From positions 1-64,000 of the forward strand of contig JAFQLC010000018.1 of the NCBI GenBank assembly GCA_017396695.1: 64,000 nt of DNA, given 5' to 3'. Shown one piece after another: positions 25,633 through 34,667 of this stretch. A program made the position numbers and the translations under genes. Position 1 is the first letter of the stretch; each line of letters begins with the position of its first letter. The DNA comes from a bacterium. GTDB taxonomy: Bacteria; Cyanobacteriota; Vampirovibrionia; Gastranaerophilales; Gastranaerophilaceae. The notes below the pieces were generated by a model. That model was not told where the DNA came from. It worked only from the letters and a program-made list of their open reading frames with translations, and did no database searches.

Positions 25633-27850
25633 ATCTTATCATCGAATCTTGTGGATAAACTTCTTCAATTAAACCATCGTGAGATTCGAAGAAGCAGAAC
25701 GAAAAGCTTTGTCCTTCATAAATTTTTAAGTCATCGTAAGGCACTGCAACTTCGATTGTGTCTTCATATGCTTGTTTTATTTTTGCAAATGGGTCATAAA
25801 CCCAAAGGTTGTTTTGGGTTGCATTTGCAAGTCTTGTTTTTTCTAATCTGTTGTTATCTATTGAAATTCTAATTTCGTGTGAAAATTTGTTTTTTACAAC
25901 TGGATAAAACTTGTCAGATTTATTGCAAAGTTTAATCACAGAAGAATATTTTGCATTTTCTTTGGTGATGTATATGTAAAGCTGGCAATTTGGGTTTGCC
26001 ATGTTGTTCATGTTTATTTTGTTTAGTTCGATTTTGAAATATAAATAATCATTATCTGCGCCATAACAAATGCCTTTCACTAATTTTTTATTAGAAAAAG
26101 TGGGCGAATCAGGTAAGAAAATACAACCCGCATCTTTCCAGTTATCACTAGTTAAGTCTTTTTTGCCGTCAATCATCGGGCTTATTTGTTTTCTTGGTTG
26201 TTTAATTGGTTTTCCTGCAAGCGAAGTTAATGGCAAGTCAAGATATGCGGGATATTCTTTGTTTAAAATTCTATATGTATTTTTTAGTTTTTCACGGAAT
26301 AGATGGTCAAAAATATAATCTCTTCCTGAGTCATTAGGTTCGCCATACCACCAGAACCAGTCGCTTCCTTGGGCAACAAGGATTTCATGGCGAGCTTGTT
26401 TTAAAAGAGCTTTTTCTTCTTTAGAATTGCCCATTTGCTCTTTAATAACTTTAAAATCTTCTATTGTTTTGTTTATATAACTCCAAGCAAGGTTTTTGAT
26501 TGGTTCGCCTATCCATAAGTCAAAATTTTTGTTTATCCAAGAACCACTTGACAATTTTTCAAGAGAAATTGTTTCTTTATTTTCGTTTATATAATCACCA
26601 AGTAAGGTTGTTTCAAGGCTTTCATCTTCTTCAATAAGCGAATATAATGTGCTTAAAAATTCAAAACCGTTTTCTTCGTAACTTTCCCAGCAATTTTCAC
26701 CGTCCATTGCAATTGTAATTAAGTGTGAATGGTTTGGTGAATTTTCAAGTCTGTTTTGCACATATTTTAACTTGTCAAACAAGTGCATTGCTGTTTGTTT
26801 TGGGTTAAGGCTACCATATGTAAAACTGATTAAGTTCGCAAAATATGAATCAGAGAAAATTATATTTGTGTTGTCATGTTTTTTAAGTTTATATGTGCTT
26901 GCTAAGAAAAATGGATCAATAATATTTTTTTCAAAATCTCTTAATGATTCTTTGTTTAAAGTTTCCTCTAAAAGCCCATATTCAGCAATTGTCCATTTTA
27001 TGCCAAAACTATCTAAAAGCTTAACTGTTGAAGGGCTAATGCATTGTTCTGAAAGCCAAACACCCGAAGGTTTTCTTCCAAAATATTTTTCGTATTCTTC
27101 AATACCTGTTTTCACTTGATATTTGGCATCATCTGCCATAATTTTTGCATCGAGTGGTAAATTAATTGAATATTTACAAGGTAATTCTTGCATATTCAAC
27201 ACAAGTGGGATAATTGGATGCGAATATGGACTTGTTGAAATTTCGATTTTTCCATCGTCTTGATATTTTTTAAATTCAGGAATAATTCTTGAAATAATAT
27301 CTTTTGAAATTTCATAAATTGCGCGTCTGTCTTCAAGAGTATAGTTTTTCTCTTTTTTTATTAATTGTTTTAATGCTTTGTATTCTGAAACATGTTTTTT
27401 ATTTATCCAGCACAAATTATAATTTGTGATTATATCGATATATTCTTGATTAGAAAAAGCATTTATATCAAGCTCGTTTAAAGATAGTTTTCTGTTATAG
27501 AGTTCTGTATAATAATTTTTTTGAGCAAGCATTTTAATATTCACATCAAAAAAATTATCAAGAATAAAAAGTTTGTCTTTTTCATTGATTTTTGTTTCGT
27601 CGCAAAGCAAATATTGTGCATGGACATCTAAAAAACCTTGAGAATATTTTTCAAGTGTTTTGAGTAAAATCGGAGTAATATTGAAATTTAATTTAAGGTT
27701 TTGAAAGTCGTCAATGAATTTTAGCATTGAAAGATAGTCTTTTGTTGCGTGAAATCTTGCCCACGGCATCAAAAAACGACCATTCTCGTTTTCTTGATAA
27801 GAGGGTTGGTGGAAGTGCCAAACAAAAGCTATTTTTAACTTTTCCGTCAT
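25622..27850 (-). CDS. glycoside hydrolase family 57 protein
   Basis: About 742 aa, likely an alpha-glucan-acting enzyme (amylase or glucanotransferase class). The start IAFVWHFHQPSYQ is GH57 conserved region 1. GVWLSEQCISPS holds the likely nucleophile Glu and AMDGENCWESY the likely acid Asp. The C-terminal part (about 560-742) is a beta-sandwich module like the one of glucodextranase-type GH57 proteins in Cyanobacteria. No signal peptide, so cytosolic, probably for storage glucan. I chose the ATG at 27850. A TG-A-TATAAT box lies 10 bases upstream and no ribosome site is seen. The last 11 bases overlap the convergent amidase gene. Confidence 0.92.
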   Translation of the reverse strand: MTEKLKIAFVWHFHQPSYQENENGRFLMPWARFHATKDYLSMLKFIDDFQNLKLNFNITPILLKTLEKYSQGFLDVHAQYLLCDETKINEKDKLFILDNFFDVNIKMLAQKNYYTELYNRKLSLNELDINAFSNQEYIDIITNYNLCWINKKHVSEYKALKQLIKKEKNYTLEDRRAIYEISKDIISRIIPEFKKYQDDGKIEISTSPYSHPIIPLVLNMQELPCKYSINLPLDAKIMADDAKYQVKTGIEEYEKYFGRKPSGVWLSEQCISPSTVKLLDSFGIKWTIAEYGLLEETLNKESLRDFEKNIIDPFFLASTYKLKKHDNTNIIFSDSYFANLISFTYGSLNPKQTAMHLFDKLKYVQNRLENSPNHSHLITIAMDGENCWESYEENGFEFLSTLYSLIEEDESLETTLLGDYINENKETISLEKLSSGSWINKNFDLWIGEPIKNLAWSYINKTIEDFKVIKEQMGNSKEEKALLKQARHEILVAQGSDWFWWYGEPNDSGRDYIFDHLFREKLKNTYRILNKEYPAYLDLPLTSLAGKPIKQPRKQISPMIDGKKDLTSDNWKDAGCIFLPDSPTFSNKKLVKGICYGADNDYLYFKIELNKINMNNMANPNCQLYIYITKENAKYSSVIKLCNKSDKFYPVVKNKFSHEIRISIDNNRLEKTRLANATQNNLWVYDPFAKIKQAYEDTIEVAVPYDDLKIYEGQSFSFCFFESHDGLIEEVYPQDSMIRFIR

Positions 27851-27958
27851 AACTACAAAAATTATATCATTTTTGGTGGGGGTTGTAAAACTATAATTTA
27901 CACAATTTTTAGCCAATTAATGAATTGATTTTTTAAAAAATAGTGTTAAAGATAATTT

Positions 27959-28432
27959 ATGAAAAAATTGGTTTTAATTTTCTTTATTTTGCTTTCCTCT
28001 TTTGCACATGGTGCCACTTTGTCTGGTGGCGTAAGTCAAAATGTGGATAATGGTTTTATGGGAAGTTGGCTTGTGAGCGGCGAACTTGTAGGTGAACCAA
28101 TAAAAGGCTTTCAGGTAAGAACAAATCAATTTTGGAACTTGGGAAAAATAAATAACGTCATGGTTTTAGAGAATAGATTAACTGGTGCAAGAGGGGTAAT
28201 CAAAATAGATAAAGCATTTACAGGCGAAAAATCTTATCTGAAATTCACTAATATTTGCAAAAATGGAGACCCAAAAACCCACCAAATTGTGTTAAAAGAA
28301 ACTCCCGAAATTTATTTAAGTGGAAATAAATTCGAAGGAATTGACACTTTCGAAATTAAGAAATATAAAAATGGTACCTTATATAAAGAAGAGGTGGTAA
28401 AATATAAAATAATTGGAAAAAAGATATACTAA
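27959..28432 (+). CDS. secreted hypothetical protein
   Basis: 157 aa. A clear Sec signal peptide (KKLVLIFFILLSSFAHGA, cleavage likely after HGA) is followed by a beta-rich domain of about 138 residues with a lone cysteine. No family recognised. Promoter: -35 TTGATT (27925-27930), 16-base spacer, TG-T-TAAAGA (27944-27952), and 6 bases to the ATG, again a leaderless layout. It is divergent from GH57 and lies 23 bases before trxB, with which it may be co-transcribed. Confidence 0.75.
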   Translation: MKKLVLIFFILLSSFAHGATLSGGVSQNVDNGFMGSWLVSGELVGEPIKGFQVRTNQFWNLGKINNVMVLENRLTGARGVIKIDKAFTGEKSYLKFTNICKNGDPKTHQIVLKETPEIYLSGNKFEGIDTFEIKKYKNGTLYKEEVVKYKIIGKKIY

Positions 28433-28455
28433 AACATTAAAGAGTTAGAGGAAAC

Positions 28456-29403
28456 ATGGAAAAAATTTTTGATTGTATTATATTGGGCGGTGGCCCCGCA
28501 GGAATGAGCGCCGGGATTTATTGTGCAAGAGGAAATCTAAATTGTGCAATTTTAGATATTTCAATGTTTGGCGGCGCACCTGTAAATTATTTGGAAATTG
28601 AAAATTATCCAGGGTTTAAAGAAATTGAAGGTTGGGAATTAAGCGAAAAATTAGAAGAACATTTAGATAAATTTAATGTTCAAAAGTTCCCTGCTGTTGA
28701 AATAAAATCTGTTGATTTGGTTTCTCCTGTTAAAAAAATCACCTTGCTTGATGGAAAAGAATTTTTAGCGCATTCAATCATTATTGCAACTGGCGCTTGT
28801 CCTCAAAAATTAGGGGTCGAAGGAGAAATCGAAAATATTGGTCATGGTGTAAGCTATTGTGCCGTGTGCGATGGTGCATTCTATAGAGATAAAACCGTTG
28901 CTGTTGTGGGCGGCGGAAACGCAGCCGTTGAAGAAGCGGGTTATTTAACTCGTTTTGCAAATAAAGTTTATATAATTCACAGAAGAGATGAATTAAGAGC
29001 AGATAAAATTGTTCAAGAAAGAGCATTTAAAAACGAAAAAATAGAGTTTGTTTATGACACAGTTGTAGAAAAAATTGTGGCAAATGATGGTAAAGTTTCT
29101 GAAATTGCAATTAAAAATGTAAAAACAGGCAAAAAATCAGCACTCGCTGTGGACGGAGTATTTCCTTATATCGGATTCAAACCAAATTGCGACTTGTTTA
29201 ATGGTCAAATTGAACAAGATTCAAAAGGTTTTATAAAAACAAACGAATTAATGCAAACAAGTGTTAGTGGAGTTTATGCTATTGGCGACATCCGCACAAC
29301 TCCTTTAAGACAAGTAATTACCGCTGTTGCAGACGGAGCAATAGCTGGCGTCAATGCAATCAAATACATTGAAGAAAATTCAGAAATTTTAGTAAAAAAT
29401 TAA
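28456..29403 (+). CDS. trxB: thioredoxin reductase
   Basis: FAD/NADPH (or ferredoxin/NADH) disulfide reductase (315 aa). The FAD site is ILGGGPAGMSAGIYCAR, and the redox pair is C135/C138 in SYCAVCDGAF. The NAD(P)H site is VVGGGNAAVEEAGYL, and the C-terminal FAD motif is GVYAIGDIRTTPLRQV. GAGGAAAC precedes the ATG. It reduces thioredoxin in the cytosol. Its last 4 bases overlap the converging Cys-rich gene. Confidence 0.96.
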   Translation: MEKIFDCIILGGGPAGMSAGIYCARGNLNCAILDISMFGGAPVNYLEIENYPGFKEIEGWELSEKLEEHLDKFNVQKFPAVEIKSVDLVSPVKKITLLDGKEFLAHSIIIATGACPQKLGVEGEIENIGHGVSYCAVCDGAFYRDKTVAVVGGGNAAVEEAGYLTRFANKVYIIHRRDELRADKIVQERAFKNEKIEFVYDTVVEKIVANDGKVSEIAIKNVKTGKKSALAVDGVFPYIGFKPNCDLFNGQIEQDSKGFIKTNELMQTSVSGVYAIGDIRTTPLRQVITAVADGAIAGVNAIKYIEENSEILVKN

Positions 29404-29618
29404 TCTAATAAAACTTGTTGCATTTCAACATCAGGTTTTCCAAGAACTCTAACAAGTTCTAAAACTGATGATTTCATTTGGCATTTTTGACTAGAATTAT
29501 TGAAAAAATCTGTATAAAAACACCCTTCGCAATTACAACCTCTTTTATAGCATTCGATGGCAGTTGTAGTCCATCTTCTAACAGCAACCGCACGTCCAAA
29601 ATTTCTGGTCTCTAACAC
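29400..29618 (-). CDS. Cys-rich small protein, paralogue of the one at 12884
   Basis: 72 aa. The module W-T-x3-A-x-E-C-Y-x5-C-x2-C-x12-C-Q-M followed by a helix ending in LGKP matches the 12884 protein position by position (same spacing from the W to the third Cys). The four conserved cysteines suggest a bound metal. I chose the GTG at 29618 because GGGAGAA lies 8 bases upstream. An in-frame TTG at 29645 lacks such a site, and no in-frame ATG exists before the Cys module. It overlaps the trxB stop by 4 bases. The 370-base region upstream is CATG-rich. Confidence 0.72.
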   Translation of the reverse strand: MLETRNFGRAVAVRRWTTTAIECYKRGCNCEGCFYTDFFNNSSQKCQMKSSVLELVRVLGKPDVEMQQVLLD

Positions 29619-29987
29619 GTTATATATTCTCCCGAATTTTTGCAAGTCAAATTAAACCCAACATGAAGCACCACCTATCAGCAAAAGCCTTGTTATCACT
29701 GGGTTCACTTATAATTATAACTTTCATAAACCCTTTTTCAAGGGAAAAACATGTGGCACATAATATTTCTTAACAAAGCTGAAAAGATGCATGAATAAAG
29801 GGTTTTATTTTTTAAAACATGTCAAAACCCAATCCCTGACATGGTTTCCATGTTTTAATTCATGCAAAACCCATGTGTAGCCCATGTTTTGCATGAATTG
29901 TTATTATGGTTGTAGCTGTTAAGATATGTAAAGATTTTTGTTTTTTCACGATTTTTTCCATGCCTCATAAAAAATTGGCATGGATTT
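29619..29987. other. CATG-rich intergenic region without a gene
   Basis: 369 bases between the Cys-rich gene and mrnC with no credible ORF. It contains twelve CATG tetranucleotides, where one or two are expected. CATGTTTT and its complement AAAACATG occur four times in total. Two hairpins are visible (29857-29899, and 29957-29984 with TCCATGCC/GGCATGGA). It may hold the promoter and operators of the Cys-rich gene. Confidence 0.6.
29857..29899. repeat. 14-bp inverted repeat
   Basis: AATTCATGCAAAAC (29857-29870) and GTTTTGCATGAATT (29886-29899) are perfect complements around a 15-base loop. No T tract follows on either strand, so it is more like an operator or RNA element than a terminator. 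Confidence 0.8.
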
Positions 29988-30353
29988 TCATAAATTTTCT
30001 TCTAAAATTTCAGTAAAAACTTTTTCAAACAAATTAAATTTTTCTTTATCTTCAATATATAAATATCCAATTAATGCTTCGAAAGCTGTCGCAAGTGTAT
30101 GAATTTTTGGATTATTTTTTTTACTTATTCCAAGTTTTATGTTTCTTGCTCTTTTGACAACCTCTTGTTCTTCTTCATTTAACAACGGAATGATTATATT
30201 TAACAAATCTGCTTGAAATTCAGCGCAAACAAACATTGTAGATATTTTGTGCATTTTCTTTTGAACTGTGGTTTTTTGAATTATAACTTTCCTAATTATA
30301 ATTTCCCAAACAGCATCGCCTAAATATGCATAATTTTTAATATCATAATTCAT
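29988..30353 (-). CDS. mrnC: mini-ribonuclease III
   Basis: A 121-aa protein with only an RNase III catalytic domain and no double-stranded-RNA-binding domain. AYLGDAVWE carries the first conserved acidic residue, and TAFEALIGYLY the second. MrnC in B. subtilis and Cyanobacteria matures 23S rRNA ends. Length is slightly short (usual 130-145 aa). The start overlaps gcvPB by 11 bases, indicating co-translation. Confidence 0.93.
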   Translation of the reverse strand: MNYDIKNYAYLGDAVWEIIIRKVIIQKTTVQKKMHKISTMFVCAEFQADLLNIIIPLLNEEEQEVVKRARNIKLGISKKNNPKIHTLATAFEALIGYLYIEDKEKFNLFEKVFTEILEENL

Positions 30354-31740
30354 TTTGTTTTAAATCAAGATTTCTTGCACCATAAACTTCGTTAATTCTT
30401 TTAATTGGTGCGTTTTTTGGAAATTCACCAAAATCTATGTTATTTTCAACCATTTCGGCAATTTCTTTCATAGCTGAAATAAAATTATCCAGTGTTTCTT
30501 TTGTTTCAGATTCTGTTGGTTCAATCATTATTGCTTCATGAACAATTAATGGAAAATAAACTGTAGGTGGGTGAATTTGTTTATCCATTAAAGCTTTTGC
30601 AATATCTATTGTATGAACTCCATTTTGTACTTGTTTATCGCCAGACAAAACAAATTCATGCATACAATAACCATCATGTGGAAGATAATATTTTTCTTTT
30701 AATTGTTCTTTTAAATAATTTGCGCTTAAAACAGCGTCAGTAGAGGCTTGTTTTAATAATTTGCCCATCATTAAAATATAAGTATAAGCTCTGATTAAAA
30801 CTCCAAAATTTCCAAAATAAGTAGAAACTTTGCCTATTGAATTTTCAAAATTATATTCTCTTTTATATTTTTCACCGTCAAATATAATTTTGGGAACAGG
30901 TAAAAATTCTGCTAAATTTTCAACTACACCAACAGGACCTGCACCTGGACCACCCCCACCATGCGGGGTTGAAAATGTTTTATGTAAATTAAGATGAACT
31001 ATATCAAAACCCATTAATTTAGGATTTGTATAACCCATAATTGCATTAAAGTTTGCACCGTCATAATATAATAAACTGCCATTTTTATGTGCAAGAGATG
31101 ATATTTCTAAAATATTTTCTTCAAAAATACCTAACGTATTAGGATTTGTCATCATAATTGCTGCAACATCTTCGTTTAAAAGAATTTTTAATTCTTCAAC
31201 ATTTACTTGTCCAAACTCATTTGATTTAACTTCAATAATTTCAAAACCACACATTGCAGCACTTGCTGGATTTGTTCCATGGGCACTATCTGGAATAATT
31301 ACTTTTTTTCTATTTTGACCAATTTTTTCAAAATATTTTTTAACAACCATCATACCGGTTAATTCGCCGTGAGCGCCAGCGCATGGTTGCATTGTAATAG
31401 CGTCCATTCCTGTAATTATTTTTAAATTTTTCTCAAGATTATAAATTAATTCTAAAATACCTTGAATATCTTCGTCTTTTTGGTTTGGATGAGATAAATT
31501 AAAACCATCAAAAGATGAAACTTTTTCATTTATTCTTGGATTATATTTCATCGTACAAGAACCGAGTGGATAAAATCCTTTTTCAATACAAAAATTTTTA
31601 TCACTAAGTTCTTTATAATGTCTCATGACTTCAATTTCTGGTAAATTTGGAAGATTTAATTCTTTTTTTCTTCCAAATTTATTTTCAATTGAAATATTCT
31701 CTTTTTTATAATTTTTAGTTTTTTCAAAAATTGTTTTCAT
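30343..31740 (-). CDS. gcvPB: glycine dehydrogenase (decarboxylating) subunit 2
   Basis: A 465-aa PLP subunit of the glycine cleavage system P protein. FYPLGSCTMKYNP, AHGTNPASAAMCGF and the PLP lysine in HLNLHKTFSTPHGGGGPG are the family hallmarks. GcvPB works with GcvPA, GcvT and GcvH, none of which is adjacent. A TATAAT box ends 9 bases before the ATG and no ribosome site is seen, so a very short leader is likely. Gene and codon use are very AT-rich, like its neighbours to 36.5 kb. Confidence 0.95.
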   Translation of the reverse strand: MKTIFEKTKNYKKENISIENKFGRKKELNLPNLPEIEVMRHYKELSDKNFCIEKGFYPLGSCTMKYNPRINEKVSSFDGFNLSHPNQKDEDIQGILELIYNLEKNLKIITGMDAITMQPCAGAHGELTGMMVVKKYFEKIGQNRKKVIIPDSAHGTNPASAAMCGFEIIEVKSNEFGQVNVEELKILLNEDVAAIMMTNPNTLGIFEENILEISSLAHKNGSLLYYDGANFNAIMGYTNPKLMGFDIVHLNLHKTFSTPHGGGGPGAGPVGVVENLAEFLPVPKIIFDGEKYKREYNFENSIGKVSTYFGNFGVLIRAYTYILMMGKLLKQASTDAVLSANYLKEQLKEKYYLPHDGYCMHEFVLSGDKQVQNGVHTIDIAKALMDKQIHPPTVYFPLIVHEAIMIEPTESETKETLDNFISAMKEIAEMVENNIDFGEFPKNAPIKRINEVYGARNLDLKQNEL

Positions 31741-31794
31741 AATAAATAAATTATATAATATTTTTTATTTCATAGAAAGAAGTTTACATTTAAT

Positions 31795-32466
31795 ATGATT
31801 TCAAAAATTCAAAAAATAATTAAAAAATTTATAAACAATTTATATCCTGAAAAATGTATACTGTGTAACAAAAATTCTGAAGAATTTCACTTGTGTAAAA
31901 CTTGTTTAAAAAATATAAAATTTTCAACAGATTCATATAAAAGAATAGTAAATTCTGTTCAAATTTTTTCTCCATTTTTTTATAAAGATGAAATTCAAAA
32001 ATTAATATTAAATTACAAATTCAAACATAAAAAATCATTATATAAATTATTTTCAAAGTTTTTATTTGATTATTTTAATTTTTGCGAATTAAAAAATATT
32101 TTAACACCCGAAAACACAATTATAATAGGTATTCCAAGTTATAAAGATAGAAAAAATAAAAGAGGATATAATCATATAAATTTAATTATTAAAGAATTAT
32201 CAAAACAATTAAATATTCAATATTCAGACAAAATAATAGAAAAAATAAAATATACCAAACCCCAATATAACTTAAATTATTCTGAAAGATACGAAAATAT
32301 AAAAAATTCTTTTAAAATAAACCCAGAAAATATTAATAAATCTAATATTTTAATATTAGATGATATAGTAACATCTGGTGCTACAGCAAGTGAAATTATA
32401 AATTTGTTTAAAACTTTGAAAAACATTAATATTTATTTTTTATCTCTTTCGGTTGTTAAAAAATAA
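31795..32466 (+). CDS. comF: ComF family phosphoribosyltransferase-like protein
   Basis: 223 aa. The N-terminal zinc-finger-like CILC/CKTC pairs and the C-terminal PRPP-binding loop ILILDDIVTSGAT identify ComF/GntX proteins. These help single-stranded DNA uptake in naturally competent bacteria, but occur widely without proof of competence. KRGYNHI is also conserved. Composition is extremely AT-rich, with heavy use of ATA and AAA. It is transcribed alone, towards dnaN. Confidence 0.9.
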   Translation: MISKIQKIIKKFINNLYPEKCILCNKNSEEFHLCKTCLKNIKFSTDSYKRIVNSVQIFSPFFYKDEIQKLILNYKFKHKKSLYKLFSKFLFDYFNFCELKNILTPENTIIIGIPSYKDRKNKRGYNHINLIIKELSKQLNIQYSDKIIEKIKYTKPQYNLNYSERYENIKNSFKINPENINKSNILILDDIVTSGATASEIINLFKTLKNINIYFLSLSVVKK

Positions 32467-32544
32467 AATAATTTTAAACAAGTTTTTAAACAAGCTAAAT
32501 TTCAATAATAGATTAATTTTTAAATATTTTTAAACAGTTTTATT

Positions 32545-32572
32545 TTGCATTATAAATTATTATTTTTATATT
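32545..32572 (+). promoter_or_regulatory. probable dnaN promoter
   Basis: TTGCAT (32545-32550), a 16-base spacer, then TATATT (32567-32572), overlapping a second candidate TATAAT (32572-32577). AAGGGG lies 6 bases before the dnaN ATG. The surrounding 140 bases are almost pure A/T. Confidence 0.5.
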
Positions 32573-32605
32573 ATAATATTTATAAATTATAATAAGGGGA
32601 TTAAA

Positions 32606-33751
32606 ATGGAAATTCTTTTAGAAAAAGACAAATTTTTAACAGCAATTAAAATGGTTGAAAAAATTACTGCTCAAAAAGTGATTCAACCAGTTCTTTCAAA
32701 TATATTAATTGAAACTGTTTCAAATGATAGAATTTTATTTAGTGCCACAGATTTATCTCAAGCAATTAGTTGTAAAATTACTGGTGAGGTTGAAAAAGAA
32801 GGTTCTATAACCCTTAAAGCAAAAACTCTTGGTGAAATTATAACTCGCTTAGAAGAAAAACCAATTAAATTAAGTGTTGATGAAGAAACAAATAAAACTA
32901 CAATAACTTGTGGAAAATCTAAATTTGAACTTGTTGGAATAAATTCAACTGAATATCCAAAAGTATTTATAGAAAATCAACAAGAAGATGTAAAAAAATA
33001 TGAAATAGACAAAAATATATTTTCAAAATTAATAAAACAAACTCTTTATACTGCTGCACAAAATGAAATTTCAAGTGTATTAGGAGGAATTTGTGTAACA
33101 ATTCAAGATAATAAAATTGAATTTGCAGGAACAGATGGTAATAGACTTACAAAAAGTACAAAAACATTAGAAAGTAATTTTGAAGATATTCAATTTATTA
33201 TTCCAATTAAAGCTTTAAATGAAGTTTTGAGAATATCTTCAATAACTCAAGATAAAACAATAAAAATTGAAATTTCAAAAAATAAAATTCTATTTTTATT
33301 TAATGATTTAAAATTTTCTTCAAAATTAATAGAAGGAAATTATCCAAAATATCAACAATTAATACCTGATAGATACGAAAATGTTATAACTATAAACAGA
33401 GAAGAACTTATTAGTTCAATTGAAAGAGTTTCTACAATGGTAAATGAAAGAACTAATATAATTGAAATGAGTTTTTCTGAAAATATTTTAGAAATTATGT
33501 CTGATACACCTGAAACAGGTTCAGGAAAAGATATGATTGAAATAGAATATTCAAAAGATGATATTATGATTGCATTTAATTATAAATATTTATTAGATGC
33601 AATTAAAAATATGGAAACAAAAGAAATTAAAATGGAAATTTCAACTCCAGGGGCAGCTTCTATAATTACTGAAAAATTAGAAAATGAAGCAGCTGAAAGA
33701 GATTATTTATGTCTTATTATGCCAGTACAAGTGAGAAGAAATGAAGGCTAG
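32606..33751 (+). CDS. dnaN: DNA polymerase III beta subunit (sliding clamp)
   Basis: 381-aa clamp that tethers polymerase III to DNA. Three clamp domains are recognisable. Family signatures include QPVLSNILIET, ILFSATDLSQAI, EFAGTDGNRL and the C-terminal YLCLIMPVQV that ends the protein. Length is typical (about 370-385). dnaA and recF, frequent neighbours, are absent. It starts an operon with thrB (11-base overlap) and mnmG (1-base overlap). Confidence 0.96.
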   Translation: MEILLEKDKFLTAIKMVEKITAQKVIQPVLSNILIETVSNDRILFSATDLSQAISCKITGEVEKEGSITLKAKTLGEIITRLEEKPIKLSVDEETNKTTITCGKSKFELVGINSTEYPKVFIENQQEDVKKYEIDKNIFSKLIKQTLYTAAQNEISSVLGGICVTIQDNKIEFAGTDGNRLTKSTKTLESNFEDIQFIIPIKALNEVLRISSITQDKTIKIEISKNKILFLFNDLKFSSKLIEGNYPKYQQLIPDRYENVITINREELISSIERVSTMVNERTNIIEMSFSENILEIMSDTPETGSGKDMIEIEYSKDDIMIAFNYKYLLDAIKNMETKEIKMEISTPGAASIITEKLENEAAERDYLCLIMPVQVRRNEG

Positions 33752-34667
33752 TGTTAGAGTTCCAGCAACGTCAGCAAATATTGGTTGTGGCTTTGATTCT
33801 TTTGGATTAGCTCTTCCAATTTATAATGTTATTACTATTGAAGAAACAGTTTTACCTGGTTCTGGAATTGAAATAAATGTAATAAATAAAGAAAATCAAG
33901 AAAAAATTACAAACGTTCCAACTGACAAAAATAATATAATCTATCAATCAATAGAATTTTTATATAATTTTATTGGTCAAGTTCCATCAGAACTTAAAAT
34001 TACAATTGAAACATCTATTCCAATTGCAAGAGGGTTAGGTTCTTCTGCAAGTTTAGTTGTTGGTGGACTTCTTGCTGCAAATAAATTACTTTCCAACCCT
34101 GCAGACGAAAGTGTTTTGATTTCAATTGCAACAGAAATTGAAGGGCACCCTGATAATGTTGTTCCTGCAATTACTGGCGGTTTTACTATTTCTTGCACTG
34201 AAGATGATGGAAGAGTTTTTACAAAAAAACTTCCTTGGCCTGAAGATTGGTGTATAACAGCTTGTATTCCTGATTATGAACTTTCAACAGAAATTGCTCG
34301 CTCTGTTTTACCAGAATCAATTCCTATGAAAGATGCAATTTATAATTTAAGAAGATCAGCTCTTATGGTGGATGCAATCTATTCTTGTGATGAAGAATTA
34401 ATGAAAGTTGCCCTAAAAGATAGAATACATCAACCATATAGAACAAAACTTGTTCCAGGTTTAGAAGATATATCAAAAAATTTAAGATTTATAAATGGAG
34501 TTATGGGTTCTGTTTTATCTGGTGCAGGTCCTTCAATTCTTGTTATAAGTAAAAAAGAAGCTCTTGAAGAAATTAAAACAACTGTTTTGAAAACTTGGGC
34601 AGATATAGATGTTGGAGCAAAAGTTTTCACACTTCCTTTGGAAAATGAAGGAGCGAAGGTTCTTTAA
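33741..34667 (+). CDS. thrB: homoserine kinase
   Basis: GHMP-family kinase (308 aa) that phosphorylates homoserine for threonine synthesis. [21 protein letters not shown] at the N-terminus and the ATP-binding loop [13 protein letters not shown] are diagnostic. [14 protein letters not shown] and GAGPSILV are conserved too. Its ATG lies within the dnaN end (11-base overlap) and its stop shares one base with the mnmG start, so the three genes are translationally coupled. Confidence 0.96.
   Translation: MKASVRVPATSANIGCGFDSFGLALPIYNVITIEETVLPGSGIEINVINKENQEKITNVPTDKNNIIYQSIEFLYNFIGQVPSELKITIETSIPIARGLGSSASLVVGGLLAANKLLSNPADESVLISIATEIEGHPDNVVPAITGGFTISCTEDDGRVFTKKLPWPEDWCITACIPDYELSTEIARSVLPESIPMKDAIYNLRRSALMVDAIYSCDEELMKVALKDRIHQPYRTKLVPGLEDISKNLRFINGVMGSVLSGAGPSILVISKKEALEEIKTTVLKTWADIDVGAKVFTLPLENEGAKVL

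Noticed and set aside
32467..32605. Chromosome origin beside dnaN
   Set aside because: Very AT-rich, but no DnaA box (TTATCCACA-like) cluster is visible and dnaA is not adjacent.
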